NCBI RefSeq assembly: GCF_000192745.1
Contig: NC_015259.1
Span: 4,585,366 to 4,649,365, forward strand
Length of the DNA: 64,000 nucleotides
Direction: 5' to 3'
Origin: Polymorphum gilvum SL003B-26A1
GTDB taxonomy: Bacteria; Pseudomonadota; Alphaproteobacteria; Rhizobiales; Stappiaceae
Position numbers and translations under genes: made by a program. The notes under the pieces are model-generated. The model ran no database searches. It was given only the letters and a program-made list of their open reading frames with translations, and was not told where the DNA came from. Positions within the stretch are counted from its first letter, which is position 1; the number at the start of each line of letters is the position of its first letter. Of the stretch, positions 1 to 8,955 are shown one piece after another.

Positions 1-42
1 GCGGCAGGGCGGTACCGGATCGTCCGGCCTTGCGAGCGGTCT

Positions 43-894
43 TCAGCGGATCATCATGTCCGGCAGCGGCCCCAGCAGCTCGCGCGCCGGTGCCGCCGCC
101 TCGCCGCGGGCCCAGCCGATCAGCGCGAGCAGGGTCTGGCGCAGGGCGGCCTTGAGGCGGCGCGCCTTCTCCTTGTCGGGCTCGAACGGTGGCGTCTCGT
201 GCTTCAGGTAGGCGCGCTGGGCGATGGTCAGCGCCGCGGCATGGATGCCTTCCTGCGGCCGGCCGTAGCTGCGCACGATCCAGCCGCCGGGAAACAGGTC
301 GTTCTCGGCGTGGCTGGCGCCGGGCAGGTCGTGGCCGGTGTCGGCGAGGATCGCGGCCACGTCCTCGTGGCAGCTCCGGCCGTGCCGGGTGCCAACGGTG
401 AACAGCGGCAGCTCACCGTCGAACACGCCCTTGATGCGCGAGCGCATCGACTGCGCGTCGAGCACGACGATGCGCCGGTGCATGGCGCGCAGCCGCGCGA
501 CCTGCTGCGCCAGGGCGTCGTGATAGGGGGCGTGGAACAGGCGGCGGCGTTCCTCGATCTCGACCGGGCCGGGATCCTCCTCGGGCTGGTACAGCCGCTT
601 ACCGTCCAGCGTCTCCAGCGCGCACAGTGCCGGCGCCAGGCCGCCGTCCGGCGCGGATGCCGAGGCGGGGTCGGCGTCGACGTCGATGACCAGCGGCGAC
701 ACCGGCGTGCGCACCACGGTCACGTCCATGTCGGCGGCGAATTCGAACAGGCTGTCGACGTGCCAGGCGAGGTCGGTCTGCAGGCGCCCGGTCGCGGTCA
801 TCCGCCGCTCGATCGCGGGCGGAATCCGGCTACCCGAGTGGGGGATCGACAACAGCAGGGGCGCAGTCCGCTCTTGAACCACAATCATCCGCAT
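43..894 (-). CDS. N-formylglutamate amidohydrolase family protein
   Basis: Predicted 283-residue cytoplasmic hydrolase of the N-formylglutamate amidohydrolase family, whose known members release formate from N-formyl-L-glutamate at the end of histidine breakdown. The family signature SIPHSG lies at residues 16-21, and length and the conserved stretches (RTPVSPLVIDV, VLDAQSM, FTVGTRHGRSC) fit. The reading frame stays open far upstream, but homology begins at the ATG at 894, with a second ATG 6 bases further in; neither has a clear Shine-Dalgarno sequence. It is divergent from the aminotransferase at 1138. No other hut genes are visible, so the substrate may be another N-formyl or N-acyl amino acid; the family call is firm, the substrate is not. 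Confidence 0.85.
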   Translation of the reverse strand: MRMIVVQERTAPLLLSIPHSGSRIPPAIERRMTATGRLQTDLAWHVDSLFEFAADMDVTVVRTPVSPLVIDVDADPASASAPDGGLAPALCALETLDGKRLYQPEEDPGPVEIEERRRLFHAPYHDALAQQVARLRAMHRRIVVLDAQSMRSRIKGVFDGELPLFTVGTRHGRSCHEDVAAILADTGHDLPGASHAENDLFPGGWIVRSYGRPQEGIHAAALTIAQRAYLKHETPPFEPDKEKARRLKAALRQTLLALIGWARGEAAAPARELLGPLPDMMIR

Positions 895-1137
895 CAGCCC
901 ATGATAACGCAACGGCAGTGTTGTCCGGTCCGGCGCCGCTGGCAAGGGCCGCAGGGCGCCGCAGCCGAATCGCACGATTGCACCGCACAGTGCCCGCCCC
1001 GGCGCCGGCCGGCCACCGGCCGTGCGGGCGAATCCCCAGGAAAGCGCCGACGGGACGCATTGTCGGCGCCGGTTGCGGGCGATATAGATCGGCTCGACGC
1101 CCCGCCCGCCGATCGCCTCTCCGAAAGGTCGCTCTTC

Positions 1138-2319
1138 ATGACGCTGCGCAACGGCAAGGAATTCCTGATGATCCCCGGTCCGACCAACGTGCCGGACGAG
1201 GTGCTGCGCGCCATGCACCGGCCCGCGGTCGACATCTACGAGGGGCCGCTGGTGCGCACCACCGACGAATGCCTCGACGGCCTGCGCCGGCTGTTCCGCA
1301 CCGCCGGCCGCCCCTACATCTACGCCGCCAACGGCCACGGCGCCTGGGATGCGGCGTTGACCAACACCCTGTCGCGCGGCGACACGGTGCTGGTGCTGGA
1401 ATCGGGGCGCTTCGCGGTCGGCTGGGGCGAGGCCGCCACCCTCGCCGGCCTCGACGTCGAGGTGCTGCCCGGTGACTGGCGCCGGCCGGTCGATCCGGCC
1501 GCCGTCGAGCGCCGGCTGAAGGCGGACGCCGCCGGCGCCATCAAGGCCATCCTGGTCGTGCAGGTCGACACCGCCTCGGGCGCGCTCAACGACATCGCCG
1601 CCATCCGCGCCGCCATCGACGCCGCCGGCCACGGCGCCCTCCTGATGGTCGACACCATCGCCTCGCTCGGCTGCGTGCCGTTCGAGATGGACGCCTGGGG
1701 CGTCGACCTCGCCCTCACCGGTTCCCAGAAGGGCCTGATGACGCCGCCGGGCCTGTCCTTCGTCGCCGCCGGCGAACGCGCGCTGGCCGCGCACCGCACG
1801 GCGGACCTGCGCATCAGCTACATGGACTGGACCTTCCGCGACGGTCCCGAACACTACCAGAAATACTGCGGCACGCCGCCCGAGCACCTGCTGTTCGGCT
1901 TCCGCAAGGCGATCGAACTGATCGACGCTGAGGGCCTTGCCAACGTCTGGCGCCGCCACGCGCTGCTGGCCGAAGCGACACGCCGCGCCGTCGCGGTCTG
2001 GGCGCAGGCGGGCGCTCTCGACTTCAACATCGTCGAGCCGTCGGCGCGCGCCGACAGCGTCACCGTGATCCGTTTCGACGGTGCCGATCCGGCGCCCTTG
2101 CGCGCCTTCGCCAGGGAGGTTTGCGGCGTCACCGTCGGCGGCACCATCGGCGCGCTGTCGGGCCAAGGCATCCGCATCGGCCACATGGGCCACGTCAACG
2201 CGGTCATGCTGCTCGGCACCCTGTCGGCGCTCGAACTCGGCCTGAAGACGCTCGGCATTCCCTACGGCGCCGGCGGCGTGCAGGCGGCCATCGACCACCT
2301 GGCCGGCGCGCTCGGCTAG
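1138..2319 (+). CDS. Class V aminotransferase, alanine/serine-glyoxylate type
   Basis: Predicted 393-residue PLP-dependent aminotransferase of the alanine-glyoxylate / serine-glyoxylate group. The start IPGPTNVPDEVLRAM is characteristic of this group, VDTIASLG gives the PLP-ring aspartate (D172), and the Schiff-base lysine is K198 in LTGSQKGLM. The ATG at 1138 follows a GAAAGG ribosome binding site about 10 bases upstream; the open frame further upstream is not coding. The 243-base gap to the divergent amidohydrolase holds no gene I can recognise. Downstream, a GC hairpin (2332-2338 with 2344-2350) without a U tract overlaps the end of the convergent gene. Alanine, serine or ureidoglycine donors cannot be told apart from sequence. 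Confidence 0.9.
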   Translation: MTLRNGKEFLMIPGPTNVPDEVLRAMHRPAVDIYEGPLVRTTDECLDGLRRLFRTAGRPYIYAANGHGAWDAALTNTLSRGDTVLVLESGRFAVGWGEAATLAGLDVEVLPGDWRRPVDPAAVERRLKADAAGAIKAILVVQVDTASGALNDIAAIRAAIDAAGHGALLMVDTIASLGCVPFEMDAWGVDLALTGSQKGLMTPPGLSFVAAGERALAAHRTADLRISYMDWTFRDGPEHYQKYCGTPPEHLLFGFRKAIELIDAEGLANVWRRHALLAEATRRAVAVWAQAGALDFNIVEPSARADSVTVIRFDGADPAPLRAFAREVCGVTVGGTIGALSGQGIRIGHMGHVNAVMLLGTLSALELGLKTLGIPYGAGGVQAAIDHLAGALG

Positions 2320-2340
2320 CGGGGAGGGGGTGGCGGGGCG

Positions 2341-3420
2341 TCACCCCGCCGTGAAGGCGTCGATCTGGTCGAGGGTGGCGGCGAGCGCGTCGCCGGTTTC
2401 GGCCACGCGCCGGTACCAGTCGGCGGTCCAGACCACGGCGTCCCGCTGGCCGAGCGAACAGCGCCAGCCGAGTATGCGCAGCGCCTCTGCCGGATCGAGC
2501 ATCAGCGTCTTCATCTCGATCGAGCGTTCGGGGCGCTCGACGCGCACGTCGGCGCGGGTGCCGTAGCCCGCGTAGAACAGCTCGACCACCTCGCCGACGG
2601 GCAGCATGTCGGAAGCCTCGGGGCCGAAGTTGAGCGCCCGCGGCGCCGCGCCGACGCCGGCGCCGGCAAGGTGCTCGGCATAGAGCAGGTAGCCGCTCAG
2701 GCAGTCGAGCACGTGCTGCCAGGGGCGCACGGCCTCCGGATGGCGCAGCACCAGCGGCGTGCCGGCCTCGAGCGCACGCACGCAGTCGGGGATGATGCGG
2801 TCCTCGGCCGCGTCGCCACCGCCGATGACGTTGCCGGCGCGCGCCGTCGCCAGGCGTACGCCGCGCGGGCGGAAATAGGTCATGTCGAAGGAATGGGCGA
2901 CGTGCTCGGTCGCCGCCTTCGAGCCGGAATAGGGATCGTGGCCGCCGAGCGCGGCGTCCTCGCCGAAGGCCTCGCCACGGTCGCTGTTGGCATAGACCTT
3001 GTCGGAGGTCACGGCCAGCACGACCGACAGGTCGCGCGCGCCGCGCAGGGCGTCGAGCAGGTTGGCGGTGCCCATGACGTTGGAGGAGAAGGTCAGCAGC
3101 GGATCGGCGACCGAGCGGCGCACCAGCGGCTGGGCGGCCATGTGTAGCACGATCTGTGGATCGGCGTCGGCGACGAAGGTGCCGAGGATGGCGCGGTCGC
3201 GGATGTCGCAGAACCAGGACCGGCAGCGCGCGGCCATGTCGACGCGCGCAAACAGCGCCCTGTCGCTCTCCGGCGGCAGCGAGATGCCGGTCACCTCGGC
3301 GCCCATCCGCGCCAGCCAGAGCGTCGCCCAGGCGCCCTTGAAGCCGGAATGGCCGGTGACCAGCACGCGTTTGCCGGCCCAGAAGGCGGGATCGGGCCGG
3401 GCAACGCGCGCGCCGGTCAT
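2341..3420 (-). CDS. rfbG: CDP-glucose 4,6-dehydratase
   Basis: Predicted 359-residue short-chain dehydrogenase-type enzyme that converts CDP-glucose to CDP-4-keto-6-deoxyglucose. The NAD-binding motif TGHSGFKG is at residues 22-29, the TSDK motif at 138-141, and the catalytic pair of YSGSK at Y164 and K168. GFKG rather than GFIG, and the overall spacing, fit RfbG rather than RfbB/dTDP-glucose dehydratase. The ATG at 3420 overlaps the stop of rfbF as ATGA, so the two are translationally coupled and work in sequence. An open extension to 3528 in the same frame is shadow sequence inside rfbF. Confidence 0.93.
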   Translation of the reverse strand: MTGARVARPDPAFWAGKRVLVTGHSGFKGAWATLWLARMGAEVTGISLPPESDRALFARVDMAARCRSWFCDIRDRAILGTFVADADPQIVLHMAAQPLVRRSVADPLLTFSSNVMGTANLLDALRGARDLSVVLAVTSDKVYANSDRGEAFGEDAALGGHDPYSGSKAATEHVAHSFDMTYFRPRGVRLATARAGNVIGGGDAAEDRIIPDCVRALEAGTPLVLRHPEAVRPWQHVLDCLSGYLLYAEHLAGAGVGAAPRALNFGPEASDMLPVGEVVELFYAGYGTRADVRVERPERSIEMKTLMLDPAEALRILGWRCSLGQRDAVVWTADWYRRVAETGDALAATLDQIDAFTAG

Positions 3421-4190
3421 GCCCAGACCTTCCAGGGCGCCGTGCCGCGGGCCCACAGGTCCTCCAGCACGCGGCGGTCGCGCAGCGTGTCCATGGCGTG
3501 CCAGAAGCCGGAATGGCGATAGGCGCACAGCTGGCCGTCGCGGGCGAGCCCCTCAAGCGGCGCGGCCTCCCAATGGCTGGCGTCGCCGTCGATGCGGTCG
3601 ATCACGGCCGGGTTCAGCACGAAGAAGCCGCCGTTGATGAAGGCGTTGTCGCCCGGCGGCTTCTCGGTGAACTTGCGCACCCGGTCGCCGTCGAGGTCGA
3701 GCGCGCCGTAGCGGCCGGGCGGGATCACCGCCGACAGGGTGGCGTCCTTGCCGTGCGCCGTGTGGAAGGCGATCAGCCGGCGGATGTCGATGTCGGCGAC
3801 GCCGTCGCCATAGGTCAGGCAGAACGGCGCGTCGGCGTCGAGATAGGAGCGCACGCGCTTCAGCCGTCCGCCGGTCATGGTGTCCTGGCCGGTGTCGACC
3901 AGCGTCACCTTCCACGGCTCGGCCTTGGAATTGAGGTGGGTGATGGTGTTGTCCGACAGGTCGATGGTCAGGTCGGACGAATGCAGGAAGTAGTTGTAGA
4001 AATATTCCTTGATGTAATAGCCCTTGTAGCCGAGGCAGACGATGAAGTCGGTGACGCCGTGGTGGGCGTAGATCTTCATGATGTGCCAGAGGATCGGCAT
4101 GCCGCCGATCTCGACCATCGGCTTGGGCTTTAGATCGGTCTCCTCGGACAGCCTGGTGCCGAGGCCACCGGCCAGGATGACAGCCTTCAC
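3417..4190 (-). CDS. rfbF: Glucose-1-phosphate cytidylyltransferase
   Basis: Predicted 257-residue nucleotidyltransferase making CDP-glucose from glucose-1-phosphate and CTP, the entry step to CDP-linked deoxysugars. The nucleotide-binding signature [11 protein letters not shown] lies at residues 8-18, followed by [10 protein letters not shown] and the [10 protein letters not shown] stretch typical of RfbF. The length matches the family (about 257). It is the first gene of a two-gene unit with rfbG. Its start is 140 bases from the divergent glycosyltransferase at 4331, and the shared promoters presumably lie in that gap. Confidence 0.95.
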   Translation of the reverse strand: MKAVILAGGLGTRLSEETDLKPKPMVEIGGMPILWHIMKIYAHHGVTDFIVCLGYKGYYIKEYFYNYFLHSSDLTIDLSDNTITHLNSKAEPWKVTLVDTGQDTMTGGRLKRVRSYLDADAPFCLTYGDGVADIDIRRLIAFHTAHGKDATLSAVIPPGRYGALDLDGDRVRKFTEKPPGDNAFINGGFFVLNPAVIDRIDGDASHWEAAPLEGLARDGQLCAYRHSGFWHAMDTLRDRRVLEDLWARGTAPWKVWA

Positions 4191-4330
4191 GTCGTTCTCC
4201 CATGCGCCAGCGCGTTCGCTCGGGTGCCAGCTTTAGTCAATTCCGCGCCCGGAAAGAAGCCTTGTTTTTCGCCCCCGTTATCCCGTAAGTCCATGCGCGC
4301 ACGCACCCAAGCGGACAGGATGGCAAAGCA

Positions 4331-5194
4331 ATGGCTAAGGTTCAGGTCGCCCTGCCGGTGTACAACGGCTCGACCTATCTGCGACAGGCGCTCGAAAGCC
4401 TGGAGGCCCAGACCTACCGCGACTTCGAGGTAATCGTCTACAACAACGCCTCGAAGGACGCTTCCGGCGAGATCGCCGAGGAGTTCGCCGCGCGCAACGC
4501 CCATTTCCGCGTCGTGCACCGGCCGCAGACCGTGCCGCTGCTCGACAATTTCCTCGGCACCTTCGAGAACGCCGACTGCGACTACCTGGTCTGGCGCGCC
4601 CACGACGACTATTCCGACCCGACCTTCCTGGAGGTGCTGGCCGGCGCGCTCGACGCCCGGCCGGACGCGGCACTGGCCGCGCCGACGGTGATCACCCACA
4701 AGCGCAAGCGCGACATCGTGCGCAGGATGCCGCGCGTGCTGCCGGGCAAGGCGCTGGAGCCGGCGTCGCTGCTGGTCGGCTCGCATGCGAGCTGGATCTA
4801 CGGCATGTTCCGCCCGCGCGACCTGGAGCGCTGCTACCGCGCCGCGCTGGCCAATCTCGACGCCCTGTGGGCGATCGACCACGCCACCATGCTGCCGCTG
4901 ATCCTCGACCGGCGGGTGGTGCTGGCTCCGGCTGCGGTGTTCCACCAGCAGATCCTGGAGGATCCGATCAAGTGGCGCATGGCGCAGCCATCGCACGCGG
5001 AGAAGAAGCAGATCTTCCGCCAGTATCTCGCCTACGGCAACCGGCTGATCGGCGAGCGCGACTTCACCGGCGCGCAGCGGCTGCTGCTGCGGGCGGTGTT
5101 CCTGCGCCACGTCAGCAAGCGGACCTTCCGGATCCACCGCCTGCTGCGCGCGGAGCTCGCCGAGCGGCTCGGCCTGGTCAGCGCAGGCGCTTGA
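4331..5194 (+). CDS. Family 2 glycosyltransferase
   Basis: Predicted 287-residue GT-A fold glycosyltransferase. The amino end VALPVYNGSTYLRQALES (residues 6-23), NNASKDAS (38-45) and the acidic nucleotide-sugar/metal motif HDD (91-93) are standard for GT2. No membrane segment is evident, so it should act at the cytoplasmic face on a glycan intermediate. It is the only plus-strand gene of the glycan cluster. Its last 17 bases overlap the end of the opposite-strand methyltransferase. Donor and acceptor are unknown. Confidence 0.85.
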   Translation: MAKVQVALPVYNGSTYLRQALESLEAQTYRDFEVIVYNNASKDASGEIAEEFAARNAHFRVVHRPQTVPLLDNFLGTFENADCDYLVWRAHDDYSDPTFLEVLAGALDARPDAALAAPTVITHKRKRDIVRRMPRVLPGKALEPASLLVGSHASWIYGMFRPRDLERCYRAALANLDALWAIDHATMLPLILDRRVVLAPAAVFHQQILEDPIKWRMAQPSHAEKKQIFRQYLAYGNRLIGERDFTGAQRLLLRAVFLRHVSKRTFRIHRLLRAELAERLGLVSAGA

Positions 5195-5945
5195 CGAAGG
5201 CGCTCGGCCAGTAGGTGACGCGCTCGCGCACGACGCCCTCGTTGAACGGCCATTCCGGCTCGACGATGGCGAAGTCCGGGTTCTCCTTGACGAACTCGAT
5301 CGCCGCCGCCTTGGGGTTGGACACCGGCCAGTCGGGCTTGGTGCGCGGACCGCCGGCGACCAGTTCCATGATGCCGTCGGCGGCGATGATGTAGCAGCCG
5401 GGGGTGACCATCGGGCCGTAGGCGCGCAGCTCCTCGAGCACATGCGGCTTGGTGTGGTTGGAATCCAGCATCACCATGACCTTCTCGCCCGGCTTGATCA
5501 TCGAGCGGACCTTCTCGACGGTGGCCGGGTCGATCGACGAGCCGTCGACGATCTCGATGTAGTCGCGCAGCGGATGCTCGTCGATGGCCTTGCGGTTGTG
5601 CGGGCGCAGCTCGATCTCGACGCCGATGGCGCGGCCCTTGCCGATCGCCTTGAACAGCGAGGCGTAGAACACCAGCGAGCCGCCGTGGGCGACGCCGGTC
5701 TCGATCAGCACGTCCGGCTTGTGCTCCCAAATCACCTCCTGCAGGCGGATCATGTCTTCCGGCAGCTGGATGATCGGCCGACCGAACCAGGAGAAGGCGT
5801 AGATGTACTTGACGTCCCAGCTGGCGCGCAGCCACGCCCTGGACATCAGCTCGAAGGCCTCGGGCGTCTCGAGGGGAAAGCGCCGTTCGGTGCCGTCCTT
5901 CAGCTTCTCGGCAACGTAGCCTTCCTCATCGTCGAAGATAATCAT
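5178..5945 (-). CDS. CmcI/cephalosporin hydroxylase-like SAM methyltransferase
   Basis: Predicted 255-residue protein of the family named after cephalosporin hydroxylase CmcI, whose characterised members outside antibiotic clusters are sugar O-methyltransferases. The SAM-binding stretch ETGVAHGGS is at residues 82-90, the acidic end of the next strand at IGVEIELRPH (107-116), and the family motif LDSNHTKPHVLEEL at 160-173. The start ATG overlaps the stop of the upstream epimerase as ATGA. In this setting O-methylation of a deoxysugar in a surface glycan is the best guess; the substrate is not shown by the sequence. Confidence 0.8.
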   Translation of the reverse strand: MIIFDDEEGYVAEKLKDGTERRFPLETPEAFELMSRAWLRASWDVKYIYAFSWFGRPIIQLPEDMIRLQEVIWEHKPDVLIETGVAHGGSLVFYASLFKAIGKGRAIGVEIELRPHNRKAIDEHPLRDYIEIVDGSSIDPATVEKVRSMIKPGEKVMVMLDSNHTKPHVLEELRAYGPMVTPGCYIIAADGIMELVAGGPRTKPDWPVSNPKAAAIEFVKENPDFAIVEPEWPFNEGVVRERVTYWPSAFVKRLR

Positions 5946-6763
5946 GTCTGTACCCTTTTCTGTGCCGCCTCGAGCAGCTCCGGGACGGCGGCAAGCAGCC
6001 CCCGCGTCGGGCGGGGAAATTCCCGCATGAGCCGCGCGATGTCAATTTGCGGGAAGGAGATTTCGGGCGCGCCGTCCTGATAGGCGATATCGATGCCGCA
6101 GGCGGCGAGCGCATCGCCGATGGCGCGGTTGGAGACGTTGCGTCCGAAGGCGAGGTTGTAGAGCCGCTCGCGCCCCGACAGGGCGATCCGCGGCAGCAGT
6201 TCGGCGACATCGGCGACGTGGACGTAGTCCTTGGCCGAGGCCGGCGCCGAGCGGAACACGAGCCGGCCGGTCGCCGCCGCCTCGCGCATGACATCGGAGA
6301 CGAACAGCTCGGAGTCGTTTTCCGGGCCGAACACGTTGGACAGGCGCACGACGCGCACGGCCGGATCGTCGAGCGACAGGCACAGGCATTCGGCCGTCGC
6401 CTTGGTCAGGTTGTAGATCGCGTCGGCGGTGGCCGGGCGGGCGAGGATCGGCGTCTCCTCGGCGGTGGCGCCGGCGCCCTGGTAGAGCCGCGTCGAGGAC
6501 AGGTAGAGGAAGGACTCGAAGCGGTAGGACCGCAGCGCCTCGTAGGCGCGCAGGGTCTGGGTCTCGACCGTCTCGAACGGCCGGCCGCGGAACTGGGCGG
6601 TCATGCCGACGGTGAACAGCACGTGGCCGAGCGCCTCGCCGGGCTTCGGCCAGCTGTCGCGGCCGACGGCGCGCACCTCGTGGCCGAGCGCGCCGAGATG
6701 GGCGACCAGGCGGGCGCCGACGAAGCCTGCGGCGCCGAAGACGGTGAAGGGGCTAGCGGCCAC
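5942..6763 (-). CDS. NAD-dependent epimerase/reductase of nucleotide sugars
   Basis: Predicted 273-residue extended short-chain dehydrogenase. The Rossmann motif GAAGFVG is at residues 10-16, the catalytic serine in YLSSTRLYQG (about 89-90) and the YxxxK pair at Y117/K121. I place the start at a GTG at 6763, which leaves an 11-base overlap with the acetyltransferase upstream; the longer frame to 6841 runs inside that gene and has no homology-like amino end. It could be a 4-ketoreductase or C3/C4/C5 epimerase acting on the CDP-4-keto-6-deoxyglucose made by RfbF/RfbG. That link is inferred from neighbourhood only. Confidence 0.8.
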   Translation of the reverse strand: MAASPFTVFGAAGFVGARLVAHLGALGHEVRAVGRDSWPKPGEALGHVLFTVGMTAQFRGRPFETVETQTLRAYEALRSYRFESFLYLSSTRLYQGAGATAEETPILARPATADAIYNLTKATAECLCLSLDDPAVRVVRLSNVFGPENDSELFVSDVMREAAATGRLVFRSAPASAKDYVHVADVAELLPRIALSGRERLYNLAFGRNVSNRAIGDALAACGIDIAYQDGAPEISFPQIDIARLMREFPRPTRGLLAAVPELLEAAQKRVQT

Positions 6764-7250
6764 GGGTGCCGACCCTGCGCAGCGGATTGCCGGCGTAGAT
6801 GCCGAAGGGCTCGAGCGTGCCGCGCACCAGCGAGCCGGCACCGACGACGCAGCCGTCGCCGATCACCGCGCCGTCGAGCACGACGCTGTTGGCGCCGATC
6901 CACACGTCGCGGCCGATGACGATGCCGCCGCGGCTCGGCTTGAAGCCCTGCAGGCGGATCGGCGTGGCGGGATCGGCAAATTCGTGGTTTGTCGGCGCCA
7001 GGGTGCAGTTGGCGGCGATCAGCGTGTCGTCGCCGATCCGCACGCCGTTGCCGGTGTAGATGGTGGTGCCGGAATTGAGATAGACATGGGCGCCGATGAT
7101 CACCTCGCCGCTGCCGCCGGCCGGCTTGATCTTGACGAAGGAATCGATCACCGCGCCGGGGCCGATCTCGATGCGGGTGCCGCGCACGGACCGCTCCAGG
7201 TCGGCCAGCGGCGACACGTTCGCGGTGGGATCGATGAGCAGCACGGGCAA
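6753..7250 (-). CDS. Hexapeptide-repeat (left-handed beta-helix) O-acetyltransferase
   Basis: Predicted 165-residue acyltransferase with an LbH fold. Imperfect hexapeptide repeats ([LIV]-G-x4) run through most of the protein and are clearest at residues 111-142 (IGRDVWIGAN, IGDGCVVGAGS). APTNHEF places the likely catalytic histidine at H89, and IYAGNPLRRV (151-160) is the usual end of maltose/galactoside O-acetyltransferase-like proteins. It is the first gene of a run with the epimerase and methyltransferase (overlaps of 11 and 4 bases). It probably adds acetyl groups to a glycan sugar. Confidence 0.85.
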   Translation of the reverse strand: MPVLLIDPTANVSPLADLERSVRGTRIEIGPGAVIDSFVKIKPAGGSGEVIIGAHVYLNSGTTIYTGNGVRIGDDTLIAANCTLAPTNHEFADPATPIRLQGFKPSRGGIVIGRDVWIGANSVVLDGAVIGDGCVVGAGSLVRGTLEPFGIYAGNPLRRVGTRGR

Positions 7251-7381
7251 GCGTCCTGTGGTTCGGCCCCGGCCCGCCCGGGGCCAGTGGCGGCAGTGGT
7301 CGCGGCAGTGTTAGTCGATCGGCCGGGCGCGGTCCAGAGCGCAGATCCCCCGAGGTCAAGCCCACGGTCAGGCGCCCGCGG

Positions 7382-8260
7382 TCAGGCTTCGGCGTCGGGC
7401 ACGAAATGGGCGCGCCAGGGTCCGGGATCGTCGCGCAGGGTCCTGGGCAGCTGCGACCAGTCCTCGACCACGGCAAGCCCCATCTCGCCCTCGAAGATGA
7501 AACGGCGCTGCTTCAGCATGGTCTCCAGGTAGTCGAGGTCGAGAAGCTCGTCTCGCAGCACTTCCGTGTGGCTGTAGGACAGGAGCTTGCGGCGGATCGC
7601 CTCGGCGCCGCCGAGGAAGGTGAAATGCCAGGCGCCGCGCCGGACGATGCGGTTGTCGAGAAACGCGCCGAACTTGGCGCGGATGCGCAGGGCGACGACC
7701 AGGCGGCCGAGCGCGCCCGACGATTTCTTGCGCCAGACCGGCTTGAAACGGCGCAGCACCTCGGGCGAGGCGAGACGCCGGCGCGCGATCAGGCGCGGGC
7801 CGATCAGGCTGGTGTAGACCGGGTCGGTGCGCAGGTTCAGGAAATAGAGGAAAAATTCCGGCTCGAAGGTGGTCACCGCCGCGACGCTCGTCGGATCCTC
7901 GGCGGCGCGCCGGAGCGCCTCGGGCTTGGGGATCTCGTCGACGTCGCCGACCAGCACCAGGTCGTCGGGGCGGGCAGCGCCGAGCCCGCGCAGGATGGCG
8001 TTGCGCTGGAACGCCTCGCGGTCCCAGGCCGAGGCGCCCTCGCCCGGCATGTCGCGCACGACGACATGCTCGATCTTGTCCAGGAAGGGCGCGAAGCGCG
8101 CCTTGTTGTCGGAGAAATGCAGCGGCTTGGGATGACCGGTGAAGGTGCGGTCGGCCTCCACCAGCACGAAGCGGTGGACGACCGGCGCCAGCTCGCGCAG
8201 GCGCAGTTCGAGCACGTCAAGCTCGTTGAAGAAGGTGAAGCCGTCGAATACCGGTCGCAC
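7382..8260 (-). CDS. Family 17 glycosyltransferase
   Basis: Predicted 292-residue member of GT17, the family of beta-1,4-N-acetylglucosaminyltransferases, also common in bacterial glycan clusters. Strong family blocks are the amino end FDGFTFFNELDVLELRL, then VLVEADRTFTGHPKPLHF, the acidic motif LVGDVDEIP and GAWHFTFLGG. I choose the GTG at 8260, preceded by GGAGAG at a good distance, instead of an ATG at 8338 with no such site. It has the same orientation as the acetyltransferase unit but is separated from it by 131 bases. Confidence 0.87.
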   Translation of the reverse strand: MRPVFDGFTFFNELDVLELRLRELAPVVHRFVLVEADRTFTGHPKPLHFSDNKARFAPFLDKIEHVVVRDMPGEGASAWDREAFQRNAILRGLGAARPDDLVLVGDVDEIPKPEALRRAAEDPTSVAAVTTFEPEFFLYFLNLRTDPVYTSLIGPRLIARRRLASPEVLRRFKPVWRKKSSGALGRLVVALRIRAKFGAFLDNRIVRRGAWHFTFLGGAEAIRRKLLSYSHTEVLRDELLDLDYLETMLKQRRFIFEGEMGLAVVEDWSQLPRTLRDDPGPWRAHFVPDAEA

Positions 8261-8347
8261 GCGCGTCTCTCCGGGGCGGGCGCCGCGAGGCCCGCCGGTC
8301 CCGGCGCCCTGATAGCGCGTCGGCGGGGCGCTCGACAAGGGCCGCGC

Positions 8348-8800
8348 TCAGATCCAGCGGCGGACCTTGCGCCTGTAGGCGCGATAGGGTTCGCCGAACT
8401 TCGCCTCCAGCGCCGCCTCCTCCGGCTTGATCTGCAGTTCGGTGACGGCGACGACGAACAGCGGCACGATCGCCGCGGCGAGGCCGTGGCCGAGCCACAC
8501 CGCCCAGCCGGACAGCACCAGCAGCAGGCCGAGATACATCGGGTTGCGGGTGAAGCGGTAGAGGCCGGTGGCGACCAGCATGCGCGCCTTCGCCGGGCGC
8601 AGCGGGTTGACCGTGGTGCGCGACCGCAGGAAGGCGACGACCGCGGTCAGATCGATGGCGAGGCCGAGGGCGGCGAGCCCCACCGCCAGCGCGACCTGGC
8701 CGGGAAAGGTGACGGCGAGGCCTGGAAAGGCGCGCGCGGCCAGCGCCATGGCGACGGCGAACAGGAACGCCTGCAGCGGCGGCGGCACGAGAAGGCGCAT
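8348..8800 (-). CDS. Isoprenylcysteine/phospholipid methyltransferase-family membrane protein
   Basis: Predicted 150-residue integral membrane methyltransferase with about four hydrophobic segments (roughly 8-25, 35-58, 85-105 and 108-122). The SAM-binding signature of the family is LYRFTRNPMYLGLLL (about 79-93), followed by the carboxyl-terminal E-P-Y-R-A-Y stretch. The ATG at 8800 gives the normal length. Homologues of this size are widespread and mostly uncharacterised; the natural acceptor is unknown. It is divergent from the HIT gene. Confidence 0.8.
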   Translation of the reverse strand: MRLLVPPPLQAFLFAVAMALAARAFPGLAVTFPGQVALAVGLAALGLAIDLTAVVAFLRSRTTVNPLRPAKARMLVATGLYRFTRNPMYLGLLLVLSGWAVWLGHGLAAAIVPLFVVAVTELQIKPEEAALEAKFGEPYRAYRRKVRRWI

Positions 8801-8955
8801 GGGCAGGCTCCGGCGGCTCGGATCGGTCTTGCAGTCTACGCCGGACGGCGGCGGTCTGCCACCGGTGTCGCCGCCGGATCGCCCCCTCGCCAAGCGCGCC
8901 CGCGCCGGTGTAGGGTCGAAGCACACGACACCCGAGCGACACCCGGACGCCGATC

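Noticed and set aside
895..2298. Amino-terminal extension of the amidohydrolase frame over the aminotransferase gene
   Set aside because: The extension is antisense to a clear class V aminotransferase and has no homology; the real start is near 894.
2332..2350. Terminator between the convergent aminotransferase and rfbG genes
   Set aside because: A 7-base-pair GC hairpin exists but lacks a U tract on either strand and overlaps the rfbG stop, so it is not listed as a terminator.
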